64,000 nucleotides of DNA, from positions 17,851 through 81,850 of the forward strand of contig NZ_RQVE01000010.1 in NCBI RefSeq assembly GCF_003992315.1, given 5' to 3'. Numbering within the stretch: the first letter of the stretch is position 1; each line of letters begins with the position of its first letter. The position numbers and the translations under genes are program-made. This stretch comes from Veillonella sp. 3891 (GTDB taxonomy: Bacteria; Bacillota; Negativicutes; Veillonellales; Veillonellaceae). Shown here in pieces: positions 37,847 to 45,842 of the stretch. The notes under the pieces are model-generated. The model did not search any database and was not told the DNA's origin. It saw only the letters and a program-made list of their open reading frames with translations.

Positions 37847-38635
37847 AAACGAGCAACACATTCCTCCACAAACTGATCCTACGGTAGGTTTGCTCCGGAA
37901 TATGTTGCTCGTTTTTTGCATAGATTAATTTTGATGCCTCACAGAAAGAACTCATCCACAGGTGGAGCGCCGAGGAGAGAATGGATACTTGTAATTCTAT
38001 GTAGTTTGTGGCGTTTTGCGTAAATAGTATAAAGAAAAGAGCACGACACATTCCTACGCAAACTGATACAGTGGTTAGGTTTGCTTCGGAATATGTCGTG
38101 CTCTTCTTGTATTTGTGTCATTTGGGTAATAAAAAATGCCACAAGGGCACCATCCTTAATAGGATCTCTAAATAATGGGTTGTTCGTTTCTTGCATAGAT
38201 TAATTTTTGATGCCTCACGGAAAGAACTCATTCACAGGTGGGGCGCCGAGGAGAGAATGGATGCTTGTTTCTCTATGAAGTCTGTGGCGTACGGGATTTA
38301 AGCTAGCAAAGGGAAGAGCACGGTATACCTCTCACAAACGGTATTTCATAATGTTTGTTCGGGGCACACCGTGCTCTTCTTGTGTTTGTGTCATTTGGGT
38401 AATAAAAAACGCCACAAGGGCGCCATCCTTAATAGCATACTAAATGATGGGTTGCTCGTTTCTTCCATAGATTGATTTTGATGCCCTACGGAAAGAACTC
38501 ATCCACACTTGGGCGTTACTTGTTTTGTTATGAAATCTTGTGGTGCTTATTTATATAGCAAAGGAAACGAGCAACATATTCCTCCACAAACTGATACAGT
38601 GGTTAGGGTTGCTCCGGAATATGTTGCTCGTTTTT
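37847..38635 (+). repeat. Array of four related long hairpins
   Basis: Four modules stand in the gap behind uvrC. Hairpin arms: A 37847-37864/37897-37915, B 38037-38054/38088-38105, C 38314-38324/38368-38378, D 38565-38582/38616-38633. A and D share the stem AAACGAGCAACA, B has AAGAGCACGACA, C has AAGAGCACGGT; in each case the other arm changes to match. An inner CAAAC / GTTTG pairing is kept in A-C. A and D end in T runs (TTTTTT; TTTTT), so they may also terminate uvrC. The spacers repeat too (see next entries). No protein is encoded: frames on the minus strand are repeats of one another and lack ribosome sites. Confidence 0.85.
37919..38515 (+). repeat. Spacer repeats within the hairpin array
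   Basis: A block of about 75 bases beginning CATAGATTAATTTTGATGCC recurs at 37919-37991, 38193-38270 and, shortened, 38465-38515. A second block beginning TTTGTGTCATTTGGGTAAT recurs at about 38112-38160 and 38384-38434; its CGCCACAAG core appears again at 38662-38670. TGTGGCG in the first block could pair with CGCCACA in the second, enclosing hairpins B and C. Confidence 0.8.
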
Positions 38636-38759
38636 GGTGTTGTTTGATTTAGTCAATAAGGGCGCCACAAGATATTCTACGCTGGTGCTGCATTTCTTAT
38701 GGATAGATTGTCTATTTTCTGAAAAATATCTTTTAAAAGATAACGTTTTGTATATTTTA

Positions 38760-38768
38760 TGCTATAAT
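38760..38768 (+). promoter_or_regulatory. Promoter of the small toxin-like gene
   Basis: Extended -10 TGCTATAAT at 38760-38768 with a perfect TATAAT. No clear -35. The transcript would start near 38775 and carries CCAAC-GTGA-GTTGG, a 5' hairpin with a GNRA-type loop (38789-38802). Confidence 0.5.
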
Positions 38769-38836
38769 GAAAATATAGAAGGATCACCAACGTGAGTTGG
38801 GCTCGTCTCTTCCTAAATATAGGAGGAGGTGGTACT

Positions 38837-38914
38837 ATGACAAAGTTTGAAAAAATCTATTTAACGATTTTAATTTTAGACTTATTAGTACAAATCATTG
38901 ATTTGTTCAAATAA
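38837..38914 (+). CDS. 25-residue hydrophobic peptide, possible type I toxin
   Basis: Too short to be picked up by length alone, but preceded by AGGAGGAGG at 38821-38829 and by a promoter. The peptide begins MTKFEKIYLT, has a single hydrophobic helix rich in Leu and Ile, and ends with a lysine. This is the form of membrane toxins of type I toxin-antitoxin systems; the M-T-x-F/Y-E start recalls the TxpA/BsrG 'holin-like toxin' group. A convergent RNA promoter and shared hairpins downstream (next entries) support this. Toxicity is inference. Confidence 0.6.
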   Translation: MTKFEKIYLTILILDLLVQIIDLFK

Positions 38915-38929
38915 TCTTGAAATAATTAA

Positions 38930-39047
38930 TGAAAAAGCCTAACGCAAAGAGGTTGGCAGACCTCAACACGTTAGGCTAAATTCATTTCCAATATTCCAGA
39001 GATGAGCCTAACGCCTTCGACACGTTGGTGGCCCTTCTTTTTGTTAC
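38930..39047 (-). ncRNA. Candidate antisense antitoxin RNA
   Basis: On the minus strand a promoter (extended -10 TGGTATACT at 39052-39060, TTTATC 17 bases upstream) faces the toxin gene. The RNA would start near 39045 and end at a strong terminator, AGCCTAACG...CGTTAGGCT followed by TTTTT (38936-38977). Its 5' end carries CACCAACGTG, also present near the 5' end of the toxin mRNA (38785-38794). The 3' end overlaps the 3' region of the toxin transcript. The layout resembles convergent type I toxin-antitoxin loci. Confidence 0.5.
38938..38979. terminator. Bidirectional terminator between toxin and antisense RNA
   Basis: AGCCTAACG / CGTTAGGCT with an inner GAGGT...ACCTC pairing. The T run lies on the minus strand. 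A related hairpin containing GCCTAACG and CGTTGGTGGC, followed by TTCTTTTT, is at 39006-39042 and could stop the plus-strand transcript. Confidence 0.75.
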
Positions 39048-39051
39048 GTAT

Positions 39052-39081
39052 AGTATACCACATTTTGTGGAAAAGATAAAG
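39052..39081 (-). promoter_or_regulatory. Antisense RNA promoter with overlapping inverted repeat
   Basis: Minus-strand extended -10 TGGTATACT and weak -35 TTTATC with a 17-base spacer. The inverted repeat CCACA-AAA-TGTGG (39058-39070) lies in the spacer. Confidence 0.5.
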
Positions 39082-39106
39082 GTGTGACGTATGGTCACAC
39101 CTTTTT
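39078..39106. terminator. Terminator after cycA, bidirectional
   Basis: AAAGGTGTGAC / GTCACACCTTT, an 11-bp stem with a 5-base loop, T runs on both strands. It closes the minus-strand permease gene. Confidence 0.88.
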
Positions 39107-39108
39107 AT

Positions 39109-40482
39109 TTATTTTGTTGTTGTTTCGTCGTCTTCGCTAGGTCCTAACATGGAGTAGAATGCCCATAGTAGAATAAACCAGAATGGTGTAAACATGAGGG
39201 CGATGCGTGTGTCGCTTTGTAATGCTAGTACCACTAAGATGAATACGAAGAACGCTAGGATCAGGTAGTTCATGAATGGGTACAATGGCATTTTAAAGGT
39301 AGACTGTTTCGCCAACTCTGGTTGCTGTTTACGATATTTCAGATGGCATACGACGATGATGGCCCAAATATAGATAAAGCAGAATGTGGAGATGGATGTA
39401 ATCATGATGAATACGCTTTCAGGCATGACATAGTTCAAGACTACGGTAAATAGTAAGGCCGCAGCGGAGAATAGTGTTGCCTGATACGGTACGGCATGGT
39501 TCGTCAAGCGTTTCATTCGGCTCGGCGCATGTCCACGTTTGGATAATGCGTAAATCATACGGCTCGTGGAGAAGATGCCCGAGTTTGTAGCAGAGGCTGC
39601 GGATGTTAGAACAACGAAGTTTACGATGCTCGCAGCAGCCAGGATGCCCACTGCATTAAATACAGCCACGAAGGGGCTAGAATTTGGGTCTACTGCAATC
39701 CATGGGTAAATACTCATGATGATGGCAAGGGATCCGATATAGAATAGAATGATTCGCAATGGAATATTGTTGATAGCCATAGGGATAACTTTTTTTGGAT
39801 TTTCTGTTTCCCCAGCTGTAAGACCTACCAATTCAATACCTGTGAAAGCAAATACTACCATCTGGAAAGACAGGATGAAGCCCATCGCCCCATTTGGGAA
39901 CCAACCGCCGTAATTCCAAAGATTCGCAAAGGCCGCTGCCCCCGCATTGGTAGTGAATCCTGTAAGGATCATAATAAGACCAATGATGATGAGTGATACG
40001 ATGGCAATAACTTTTATTAATGCGAACCAGAACTCCATTTCACCAAAATGTTTTACGGCTGTTAAATTCATAATTAGTAAGACTGCCAGTACAACGAGGG
40101 CTGGAATCCATTGGGGCATCCAAGGGATCCAGTATTGCATGTACAAGCCTACCGCAGTTAAGTCTGCCATAGCTAGTGAAAGCCAACAGAACCAATAGGT
40201 CCAACCTGTGATGAAGGCAGCTCGATCACCTAAATATTCTTCTACAAAGTCAATGAAAGAATGGTGATCTAAATTGGAAAGCAATAACTCTCCTAAGGCA
40301 CGCATCATAAAGAAACAGATAATACCTGTAATCAGATACGTGAGGAGGATAGAGGGGCCCGCTAAACTAATAGATCGCCCAGAGCCAAGGAATAAACCTG
40401 TGCCGATGGCACCACCGATGGCTAATAATTGAACGTGGCGATTTTTAAGACCACGCTTTAACTCTTGTTGCGAGTCCGTCAT
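39109..40482 (-). CDS. cycA: Amino acid permease, CycA-like (D-Ala/D-Ser/Gly)
   Basis: 457 residues, twelve membrane segments. The start RGLKNRHVQLLAIGGAIGTGLFLGSGRSISLAGPS is the amino acid transporter (AAT) family signature. Long stretches agree by memory with E. coli CycA, such as FTGWTYWFCW, KHFGEMEFWFALIK, NYGGWFPNGAMGF and VNFVVLTSAASATNSGIFSTSRM. CycA takes up D-alanine, D-serine and glycine with protons. Related AAT members carry aromatic amino acids, so given the aro operon next to it an aromatic substrate is not excluded. It has its own promoter and terminator. Confidence 0.85.
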   Translation of the reverse strand: MTDSQQELKRGLKNRHVQLLAIGGAIGTGLFLGSGRSISLAGPSILLTYLITGIICFFMMRALGELLLSNLDHHSFIDFVEEYLGDRAAFITGWTYWFCWLSLAMADLTAVGLYMQYWIPWMPQWIPALVVLAVLLIMNLTAVKHFGEMEFWFALIKVIAIVSLIIIGLIMILTGFTTNAGAAAFANLWNYGGWFPNGAMGFILSFQMVVFAFTGIELVGLTAGETENPKKVIPMAINNIPLRIILFYIGSLAIIMSIYPWIAVDPNSSPFVAVFNAVGILAAASIVNFVVLTSAASATNSGIFSTSRMIYALSKRGHAPSRMKRLTNHAVPYQATLFSAAALLFTVVLNYVMPESVFIMITSISTFCFIYIWAIIVVCHLKYRKQQPELAKQSTFKMPLYPFMNYLILAFFVFILVVLALQSDTRIALMFTPFWFILLWAFYSMLGPSEDDETTTK

Positions 40483-40524
40483 AGTAAAACCTCCTTAATG
40501 CAATATAAACTTTTATATTTGATA

Positions 40525-40553
40525 ATAGTAAACTATTTTCTATAGAATGTCAA
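40525..40553 (-). promoter_or_regulatory. cycA promoter
   Basis: Minus-strand TTGACA (40548-40553), 17-base spacer, TACTAT (40525-40530). A ribosome site AAGGAGG stands before the ATG. Confidence 0.6.
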
Positions 40554-40588
40554 TTATCTACTAGTAAAATAATAGTATGGTTAGGCGG

Positions 40589-40631
40589 TAAAAAGGCTTT
40601 CACGGGACTCTAAGAAACACCTATGAAAGCC
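40589..40631 (-). terminator. Terminator of the aro operon
   Basis: Minus-strand GGCTTTCA / TGAAAGCC with a 21-base loop, followed by TTTTT. It separates aroE/K from cycA. Confidence 0.75.
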
Positions 40632-40841
40632 GAAAACTATATGTAATATTTTCAAGTATACTTAAAAACATATTCACATACATGTATATGTTGTTTTTCA
40701 AGGCTAGAGATGATGGTATACATTTAATGTGATAGGATGCAGATAGTTTTATGAAAACTATCTAATAGTAAGCAAGCTTGAATGGCTCTATTGATGAGAA
40801 TTATAGGAAGAAACTAATACAGTATAGATATGGATAGCAAA
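40632..40841. other. Gene-free stretch behind the aro operon
   Basis: No gene is visible. It contains a perfect 23-base inverted repeat, AGATAGTTTT-ATG-AAAACTATCT, at 40741-40763, about 80 bases past the aroE/K stop. No T run follows it on either strand. Confidence 0.6.
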
Positions 40842-42077
40842 TTATACCAGATGATTATGTAAGTCCTCTAGAATACGTTGAGCCACGTTTTCAGGTGTTC
40901 CCATATTTTCAACTTGTACTTGTCGGAATTTTTCATACAGAGGAGCTCGTTCTGTGTACAATTGTTGCAATCGTTCTATACCACCCGAGGAAAGAACACG
41001 TCCTGCGGTATCTAATTCTTCTAAAGGACGATAGATTTCATAGATACGTCCATTTTGTCTTAAGGGTGCATAGTTTTTTTGTATAGTAACAGCACCGCCA
41101 CCTGTAGAGATGATGAGCCCATTTTGTTTGCCTACATCTCCGATAATCTTGGACTCTATAGCACGGAATGCAGGTTCACCGTGAGTCAAAATATACTCAC
41201 TAATGGAACCGACTTCCTCGGTAATGCGATGGTCTATGTCGACAAGTGTTCGTTCTGTTAGTGTTGCTAATGCTTCACCGATGGTAGTTTTACCAGACCC
41301 AGGCATGCCGACAAGAACAATGTTTTCTTGGTCTCGGCGGAATTGCTTGTATAGGTCTGAAAGAATACTTTCATCATAGGTACGATGTAAAAATAAAGTG
41401 CTCGCCGCAATGGCTTGAGCTAACAAGAAGATGAGTCCATTCACATGAGGAATGCCGAGGTTTTCCGCCTCTAACAAAATTCCTGTACGATGGGGATTGT
41501 ACACCAAGTCGATAACGCCCTCTAAGCGCTTAAACGGTGCTAACTGAATACTTTGATTCGGACAGTGCGGATACATGCCTACAGGTGTACAGTTAATAAT
41601 AATCTGTGTTGTTTCGTGAAAGTGGTGGATACTTTCATAGGTAGGTTCTGCATGACGACTGATATGAGTAATAGATTTAGCCCCCAATCGGTCTAAGGCG
41701 ACGTGAACCGTTTGAGAGGAAGCGCCGTCCCCAAGGATGACACAATGTTTGTCTGTGACGTCAATGTGAGCCCAAGCGAGGGTGGCTAAGAATCCGTCAT
41801 AGTCGGTATTCGTGCCATACCAGGTTCCATCTGCTTGACGCACCATGGTGTTAACGCAACCGATGGCTTTCGCAAGGTCGCTAAGATGGTCGCAAGCGTG
41901 CATGGCATCTACTTTGTAAGGAATGGTAATGTTCAAACCTTGCAAATCAGGACGTTGCAAAAAGGATTGTACATCCTCTGGTTCTACTTCAAAGATAGTA
42001 TATTGTGGATTCCCTAAAGCACTGTGAATCATGGGGGAATAAGTGTGGCCCAAGGTGCGGCCTAATAATCCAAACAT
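40842..42077 (-). CDS. aroEK: Shikimate dehydrogenase-shikimate kinase fusion
   Basis: 411 residues holding two enzymes. Residues 1 to about 245 are shikimate dehydrogenase: substrate motif HTYSPMIHSAL (11-21), NITIPYK with the catalytic Lys55, and NTDYDG (90-95). The nucleotide-binding loop reads ILGDGASSQT, close to the Clostridia-type LGTGGASKT. Residues about 250-411 are shikimate kinase: P-loop GMPGSGKTT (257-265), DIDHRI, STGGGAV and TERAPLY. The fusion carries out two successive steps, 3-dehydroshikimate to shikimate to shikimate-3-phosphate. It starts at the base after the aroC stop. Both active sites look intact. Confidence 0.93.
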   Translation of the reverse strand: MFGLLGRTLGHTYSPMIHSALGNPQYTIFEVEPEDVQSFLQRPDLQGLNITIPYKVDAMHACDHLSDLAKAIGCVNTMVRQADGTWYGTNTDYDGFLATLAWAHIDVTDKHCVILGDGASSQTVHVALDRLGAKSITHISRHAEPTYESIHHFHETTQIIINCTPVGMYPHCPNQSIQLAPFKRLEGVIDLVYNPHRTGILLEAENLGIPHVNGLIFLLAQAIAASTLFLHRTYDESILSDLYKQFRRDQENIVLVGMPGSGKTTIGEALATLTERTLVDIDHRITEEVGSISEYILTHGEPAFRAIESKIIGDVGKQNGLIISTGGGAVTIQKNYAPLRQNGRIYEIYRPLEELDTAGRVLSSGGIERLQQLYTERAPLYEKFRQVQVENMGTPENVAQRILEDLHNHLV

Positions 42078-43202
42078 TTACACCTCCAACGTACGATGAC
42101 TGAAATGACGGAATGCATGTGGGTTATGTTCCAATACAAAATCTAAGAGGACAAGAGCTGTCAAGGCTTCTACCACAGGTACGGCACGGAGCGCTACGCA
42201 AGGGTCATGGCGACCTTGAATTTGTAACACTTCCGCACTGTGGTTACTGAGGGACACAGAGTGTTGATTATGATAAATAGACGGTGTCGGTTTGATACCC
42301 ACCTGCATGACAAGAGGCATACCATTGGTGATACCGCCCTGGATGCCACCGCTGTTATTCTTCTCTGTACGAATACCTTCATCGGTGATGATGAAAGGAT
42401 CGTTTTGCTCACTTCCACGGGAGGCACAGCCAGGGAAACCAGAGCCGAAGGAAATACCTTTCACCGCAGGCATACCAAAGAGTGTGGCGCCTAAGCGATT
42501 TTCAATGCCGTCATAATTGGGATTCCCCATGCCAACCGGTAAACCGGTGGCAAATACTTCTACAATGCCACCAGTGGAATCGCCGGATGTTTTTAACTCC
42601 AATACGAGTTGCTCTGCTGTATGGCGTTGCACACGGTCTAGCATAGGAACCACTTCTGTGCTGATACTAGCAAGCTTGTTCATGGGTGGATTCGTATAAT
42701 CGACCTGTGCATCTTGGACGGTACCCACTTGTGCTAAGTGCGCTCGTACATGAATGCCGATGGATTCCAACAGTTGTATGGCAATGCCACCAGCTACGCA
42801 TACAGGGGCGGTAATACGAGCAGAGAAATGACCGCCTCCACGCATATCCACATACTCGCCATAGCGCATGCGAGCGGTGTAATCCGCATGGGATGGGCGT
42901 GGTATATCTCGTAGATTATTGTAATCGCCACTTCGTTGAGATGTATTTTGAATCGTAAAAGCCAAAGGAGACCCGCTCAATCTGCCTTCTACAATACCTG
43001 CTTGAAACTCAGGGATATCTGCTTCTTTTCGTTGTGTTTGTAATTGATGCTGCCCTGGAGCCCGTCGGTTTAGGAAGGCTTGCAAAGCTTCTAGGTTGAC
43101 CGGAAAACCGCAAGGAAGTCCGTCTACAACTCCGCCAATAGCTTGACCATGAGAGGCTCCGAAGGTGGAAACTCTCACAGTACGACCGAAATAGGATGCC
43201 AT
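42078..43202 (-). CDS. aroC: Chorismate synthase
   Basis: 374 residues. AroC converts EPSP to chorismate with reduced FMN. Family signatures are the N-terminal TFGASHGQAIGGVVDGLPCG, then GGGHFSARITA and the C-terminal GRHDPCVALRAVPVVEA. A ribosome site AAGGAG precedes the ATG. It is 195 bases after aroA, with a possible internal promoter in the gap, and abuts aroE/K. Confidence 0.96.
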   Translation of the reverse strand: MASYFGRTVRVSTFGASHGQAIGGVVDGLPCGFPVNLEALQAFLNRRAPGQHQLQTQRKEADIPEFQAGIVEGRLSGSPLAFTIQNTSQRSGDYNNLRDIPRPSHADYTARMRYGEYVDMRGGGHFSARITAPVCVAGGIAIQLLESIGIHVRAHLAQVGTVQDAQVDYTNPPMNKLASISTEVVPMLDRVQRHTAEQLVLELKTSGDSTGGIVEVFATGLPVGMGNPNYDGIENRLGATLFGMPAVKGISFGSGFPGCASRGSEQNDPFIITDEGIRTEKNNSGGIQGGITNGMPLVMQVGIKPTPSIYHNQHSVSLSNHSAEVLQIQGRHDPCVALRAVPVVEALTALVLLDFVLEHNPHAFRHFSHRTLEV

Positions 43203-43266
43203 AATTACTCCTTTTTGTGTGATAGATACAGTGTAATGGTTACTATTTACATGCTAATAGATACGA

Positions 43267-43295
43267 ATTCTACCATAGTAACATGTGATGATTAA
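43267..43295 (-). promoter_or_regulatory. Possible internal promoter before aroC
   Basis: Minus-strand extended -10 TGGTAGAAT (-10 at 43267-43272) with TTAATC 17 bases upstream (43290-43295). It could give aroC and aroE/K some expression apart from the attenuator. Confidence 0.4.
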
Positions 43296-43397
43296 GAAAA
43301 TCGCATAAAAAATTAAAATATATAACATACGCTTTTCGATAATAGATTAGTTAGAAGATGTATTGTTTGTCATGTGATAGCAAATTATCTACAACTT

Positions 43398-44663
43398 TTA
43401 TATTCTATGAGTTTTGCCGCCTAACAATTTCCAATCTGTAAAGAAATGAGGGTACGACTTGCTGATGGCTTCGCTGTCTTTCAAAATCATCGGGGAAGTT
43501 GCGATGAGTGCATTTAATGCACCAGCCATGACGAGACGATGGTCGTTTACACAGTTTACAGTGCCTCCCGTAAGAGTGCCTGTTCCCGTAATATATAGAC
43601 TATCTCCTTCCATGCGAACAGTATCGCCAGAATCACGAACTAACTGTGCTACCGCTTCTAAACGGTCCGATTCTTTTAACCGCAGGCGTGCCCCATTGAT
43701 GAAAGAAGATTCGCCTTCTATGGAGCAAGCTAAGCTAGATAGAATCGGTAATAGATCTGGCATTTGTTCTAAATTCACATGGATTGGCTGATGTGCTTTG
43801 CCAGTAACCGTGACAGTAGTACCATTCCAAATACAAGTAACACCAGCACTTTCTAAAATGGAAAGAATCCGTTTATCTGCTTGTACAGAATCAGGTCGCA
43901 ATCCTGTGACAGAGATAGATTGACCTGTCATAGCGGCAGCTACCAACCAAATAGCGCCATTAGACCAATCTCCTTCAATGGGGTATTGCTCATTGCCGTG
44001 AAAATGTTGGTTTTCTTCAATAGTAAAACTTGGATGCCCGTCCTCGGTGGAGCCTTCTATTACGTGTACACCAAAGTTTTTCATGGTTTCTATGGTTAAT
44101 GTCACATAGTCTTTCGATTGTAAGGGACTTGTGCAATTCACGGTGGTGTGTCCTAACTGTGGTGCCGCTAAAAGAAGACCGGAAAAGAATTGAGAACTTA
44201 CGGTCCCTGTCATGGAGAAGGTACCACCTTGTAGGCGACCAGTCATAGTGAAAGGGGGTGCGTCTTGAGAAAAGGACACGCCATGGTCTTTCATTTCGCT
44301 CAGCAATGGTTCTAGTGGTCGTTCTGGTAAACGCCCTTTGGCATCGACTTTCACAGTGTCGCAAATAGAGGCGGACACTGGTAAAAGTAAGCGTAAGGTC
44401 GTGCCTGATTCGTGGGGCAATACTTGACCTATACTAGGCGCAGGATTAGGTGTTACATGAGCCACACCATGTTCATAGGTGATGGTGGCACCCAAAGCAC
44501 GTAAAGAATCCATGGTAGCATCAATGTCCTTAGAAGAGTGGGAAATTAAAATGGTGCTAGGACTCGCAGCAAGGGCAGCTGCAATGAGTGCCCGATGGGC
44601 GTGGGCCTTAGCGGGTATGGATGGGATTGTGCCGGATAAGGGCACATTAGAAACATGTTGCAT
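43398..44663 (-). CDS. aroA: 5-enolpyruvylshikimate-3-phosphate synthase (EPSPS)
   Basis: 421 residues. AroA joins phosphoenolpyruvate and shikimate-3-phosphate. Conserved parts are ESGTTLRLLLPVSA, SSQFFSGLLLAAP, LRLKESDRLEAVAQL and NDHRLVMAGAL. Odd point: the first substrate loop reads PAKAHAHRAL (about 17-26), where the family has K-S-x-x-x-R; the Ser that touches the shikimate-3-phosphate is Ala here, while Lys and Arg remain. The rest of the active site looks intact. The start has GAAAGGA. The gap to aroB is 114 bases, without a clear promoter. Confidence 0.95.
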   Translation of the reverse strand: MQHVSNVPLSGTIPSIPAKAHAHRALIAAALAASPSTILISHSSKDIDATMDSLRALGATITYEHGVAHVTPNPAPSIGQVLPHESGTTLRLLLPVSASICDTVKVDAKGRLPERPLEPLLSEMKDHGVSFSQDAPPFTMTGRLQGGTFSMTGTVSSQFFSGLLLAAPQLGHTTVNCTSPLQSKDYVTLTIETMKNFGVHVIEGSTEDGHPSFTIEENQHFHGNEQYPIEGDWSNGAIWLVAAAMTGQSISVTGLRPDSVQADKRILSILESAGVTCIWNGTTVTVTGKAHQPIHVNLEQMPDLLPILSSLACSIEGESSFINGARLRLKESDRLEAVAQLVRDSGDTVRMEGDSLYITGTGTLTGGTVNCVNDHRLVMAGALNALIATSPMILKDSEAISKSYPHFFTDWKLLGGKTHRI

Positions 44664-44777
44664 AGGAGTCCTTTCTTCTATTTGGGCATCTTAATACAAT
44701 GTGATAATTAAAACCACAACTATAAAAAGTAATTAGTATTACAGTATGTATTTACTATGGAATATTAGTTACGATAC

Positions 44778-45833
44778 TTATAAAATGCAGTATGCGGCGA
44801 GTTCCTCGAACTTCACTTTTTTTAGCACCGATGTGCCATAACCCGTAGGAACCACGATGGTAATGGAAGAACCAGAAGCTTTTTTGTCATGACTGGCTTC
44901 TTCTAAGATAAGATCTCTTGAAATCGTCGTTGAGGTGGGTAATTCATGGGCTATTAGCAACTGTTCAATACAAGCAATAATGGTAGGGTCTAGTTCTTCG
45001 TGGGCTACGGCGCCTCTTGCCATAATGAGTAATCCTAATGCCACCGCATTACCGTGAGGGATGGTGAAAGCACTACCATGTTCGATGCCATGGCCAAAGG
45101 TGTGACCTAAGTTCAAGGTCGCACGAAGACCACTTTCCTTTTCATCGACTTCTACTACATAAGCTTTGATACGCACACATTGAGTGATGATAGTATCTAC
45201 ATCTTTCGGATGTTGTAACAGTGGTCGTTCACGAAGTTGATCCAACAACTCGGGATGTCCTAAGAAACCGTATTTAATGATTTCACCACATCCATTAATC
45301 CATTCTTCCTTTGGTAAGGTAGACAGTGTTTCTGGATCGCAGAGGACAAGGATGGGTTGTTTGAAAGCGCCCCATAAATTTTTACCGCAGTCTAGGTTAA
45401 CCGCTGTTTTACCGCCTACAGAGGAATCCACAGCCGCCAACAAGGATGTAGGTATTTGTACATAATCGATACCCCGTAAAAAGGTAGCAGCAGCGAACCC
45501 CGCAAGGTCGCCGACGACGCCACCACCTAAGGCGATGATTAGGTCTTTACGAGTTAGCTTTGCTTGTCCTAATGTTTCCATAAGGTCCATGAGACGATGC
45601 CCGTTCTTTTCACTTTCACCATGAGGGAATGTGTAGGTATGAACGGTGTAGCCAGCTGTTTCTAGAGATTTAGAAACTGTAGATGCATAGAGAGGGCCCA
45701 CATTGTCGTCAGTGACAATCATGACGGAACAAGCTGGTTTGATAGCTTGCAAGAACTCAGCTATGCGAGGTAAGCTATTTCGTTCGATAATCACATCGTA
45801 ATCAGTGGAGGCTTGAATATGAATCGTATCCAT
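44778..45833 (-). CDS. aroB: 3-dehydroquinate synthase
   Basis: 351 residues. AroB closes the ring of DAHP to 3-dehydroquinate with NAD and a divalent metal. GGGVVGDLAGFAAATFLRGIDYVQIPTSLLAAVDSSVGGKTAVN is the family core. Metal ligands sit in GEIIKYG (Glu) and NLGHTFGHGIEHG with PHGNAV (His). It lies 10 bases after aroF. The next enzyme, dehydroquinase (aroD/aroQ), is not in this operon. Confidence 0.96.
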   Translation of the reverse strand: MDTIHIQASTDYDVIIERNSLPRIAEFLQAIKPACSVMIVTDDNVGPLYASTVSKSLETAGYTVHTYTFPHGESEKNGHRLMDLMETLGQAKLTRKDLIIALGGGVVGDLAGFAAATFLRGIDYVQIPTSLLAAVDSSVGGKTAVNLDCGKNLWGAFKQPILVLCDPETLSTLPKEEWINGCGEIIKYGFLGHPELLDQLRERPLLQHPKDVDTIITQCVRIKAYVVEVDEKESGLRATLNLGHTFGHGIEHGSAFTIPHGNAVALGLLIMARGAVAHEELDPTIIACIEQLLIAHELPTSTTISRDLILEEASHDKKASGSSITIVVPTGYGTSVLKKVKFEELAAYCIL

Positions 45834-45842
45834 AGGTGTAAC

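Noticed and set aside
37626..38196. Two minus-strand open frames of 141 and 85 codons behind uvrC
   Set aside because: They run through the hairpin repeats and partly into uvrC, resemble each other because the DNA is repeated, and lack ribosome sites.
37847..38670. CRISPR array
   Set aside because: Repeats are irregular in length (about 190-275 bases), stems differ between units, and no short regular spacers are present.
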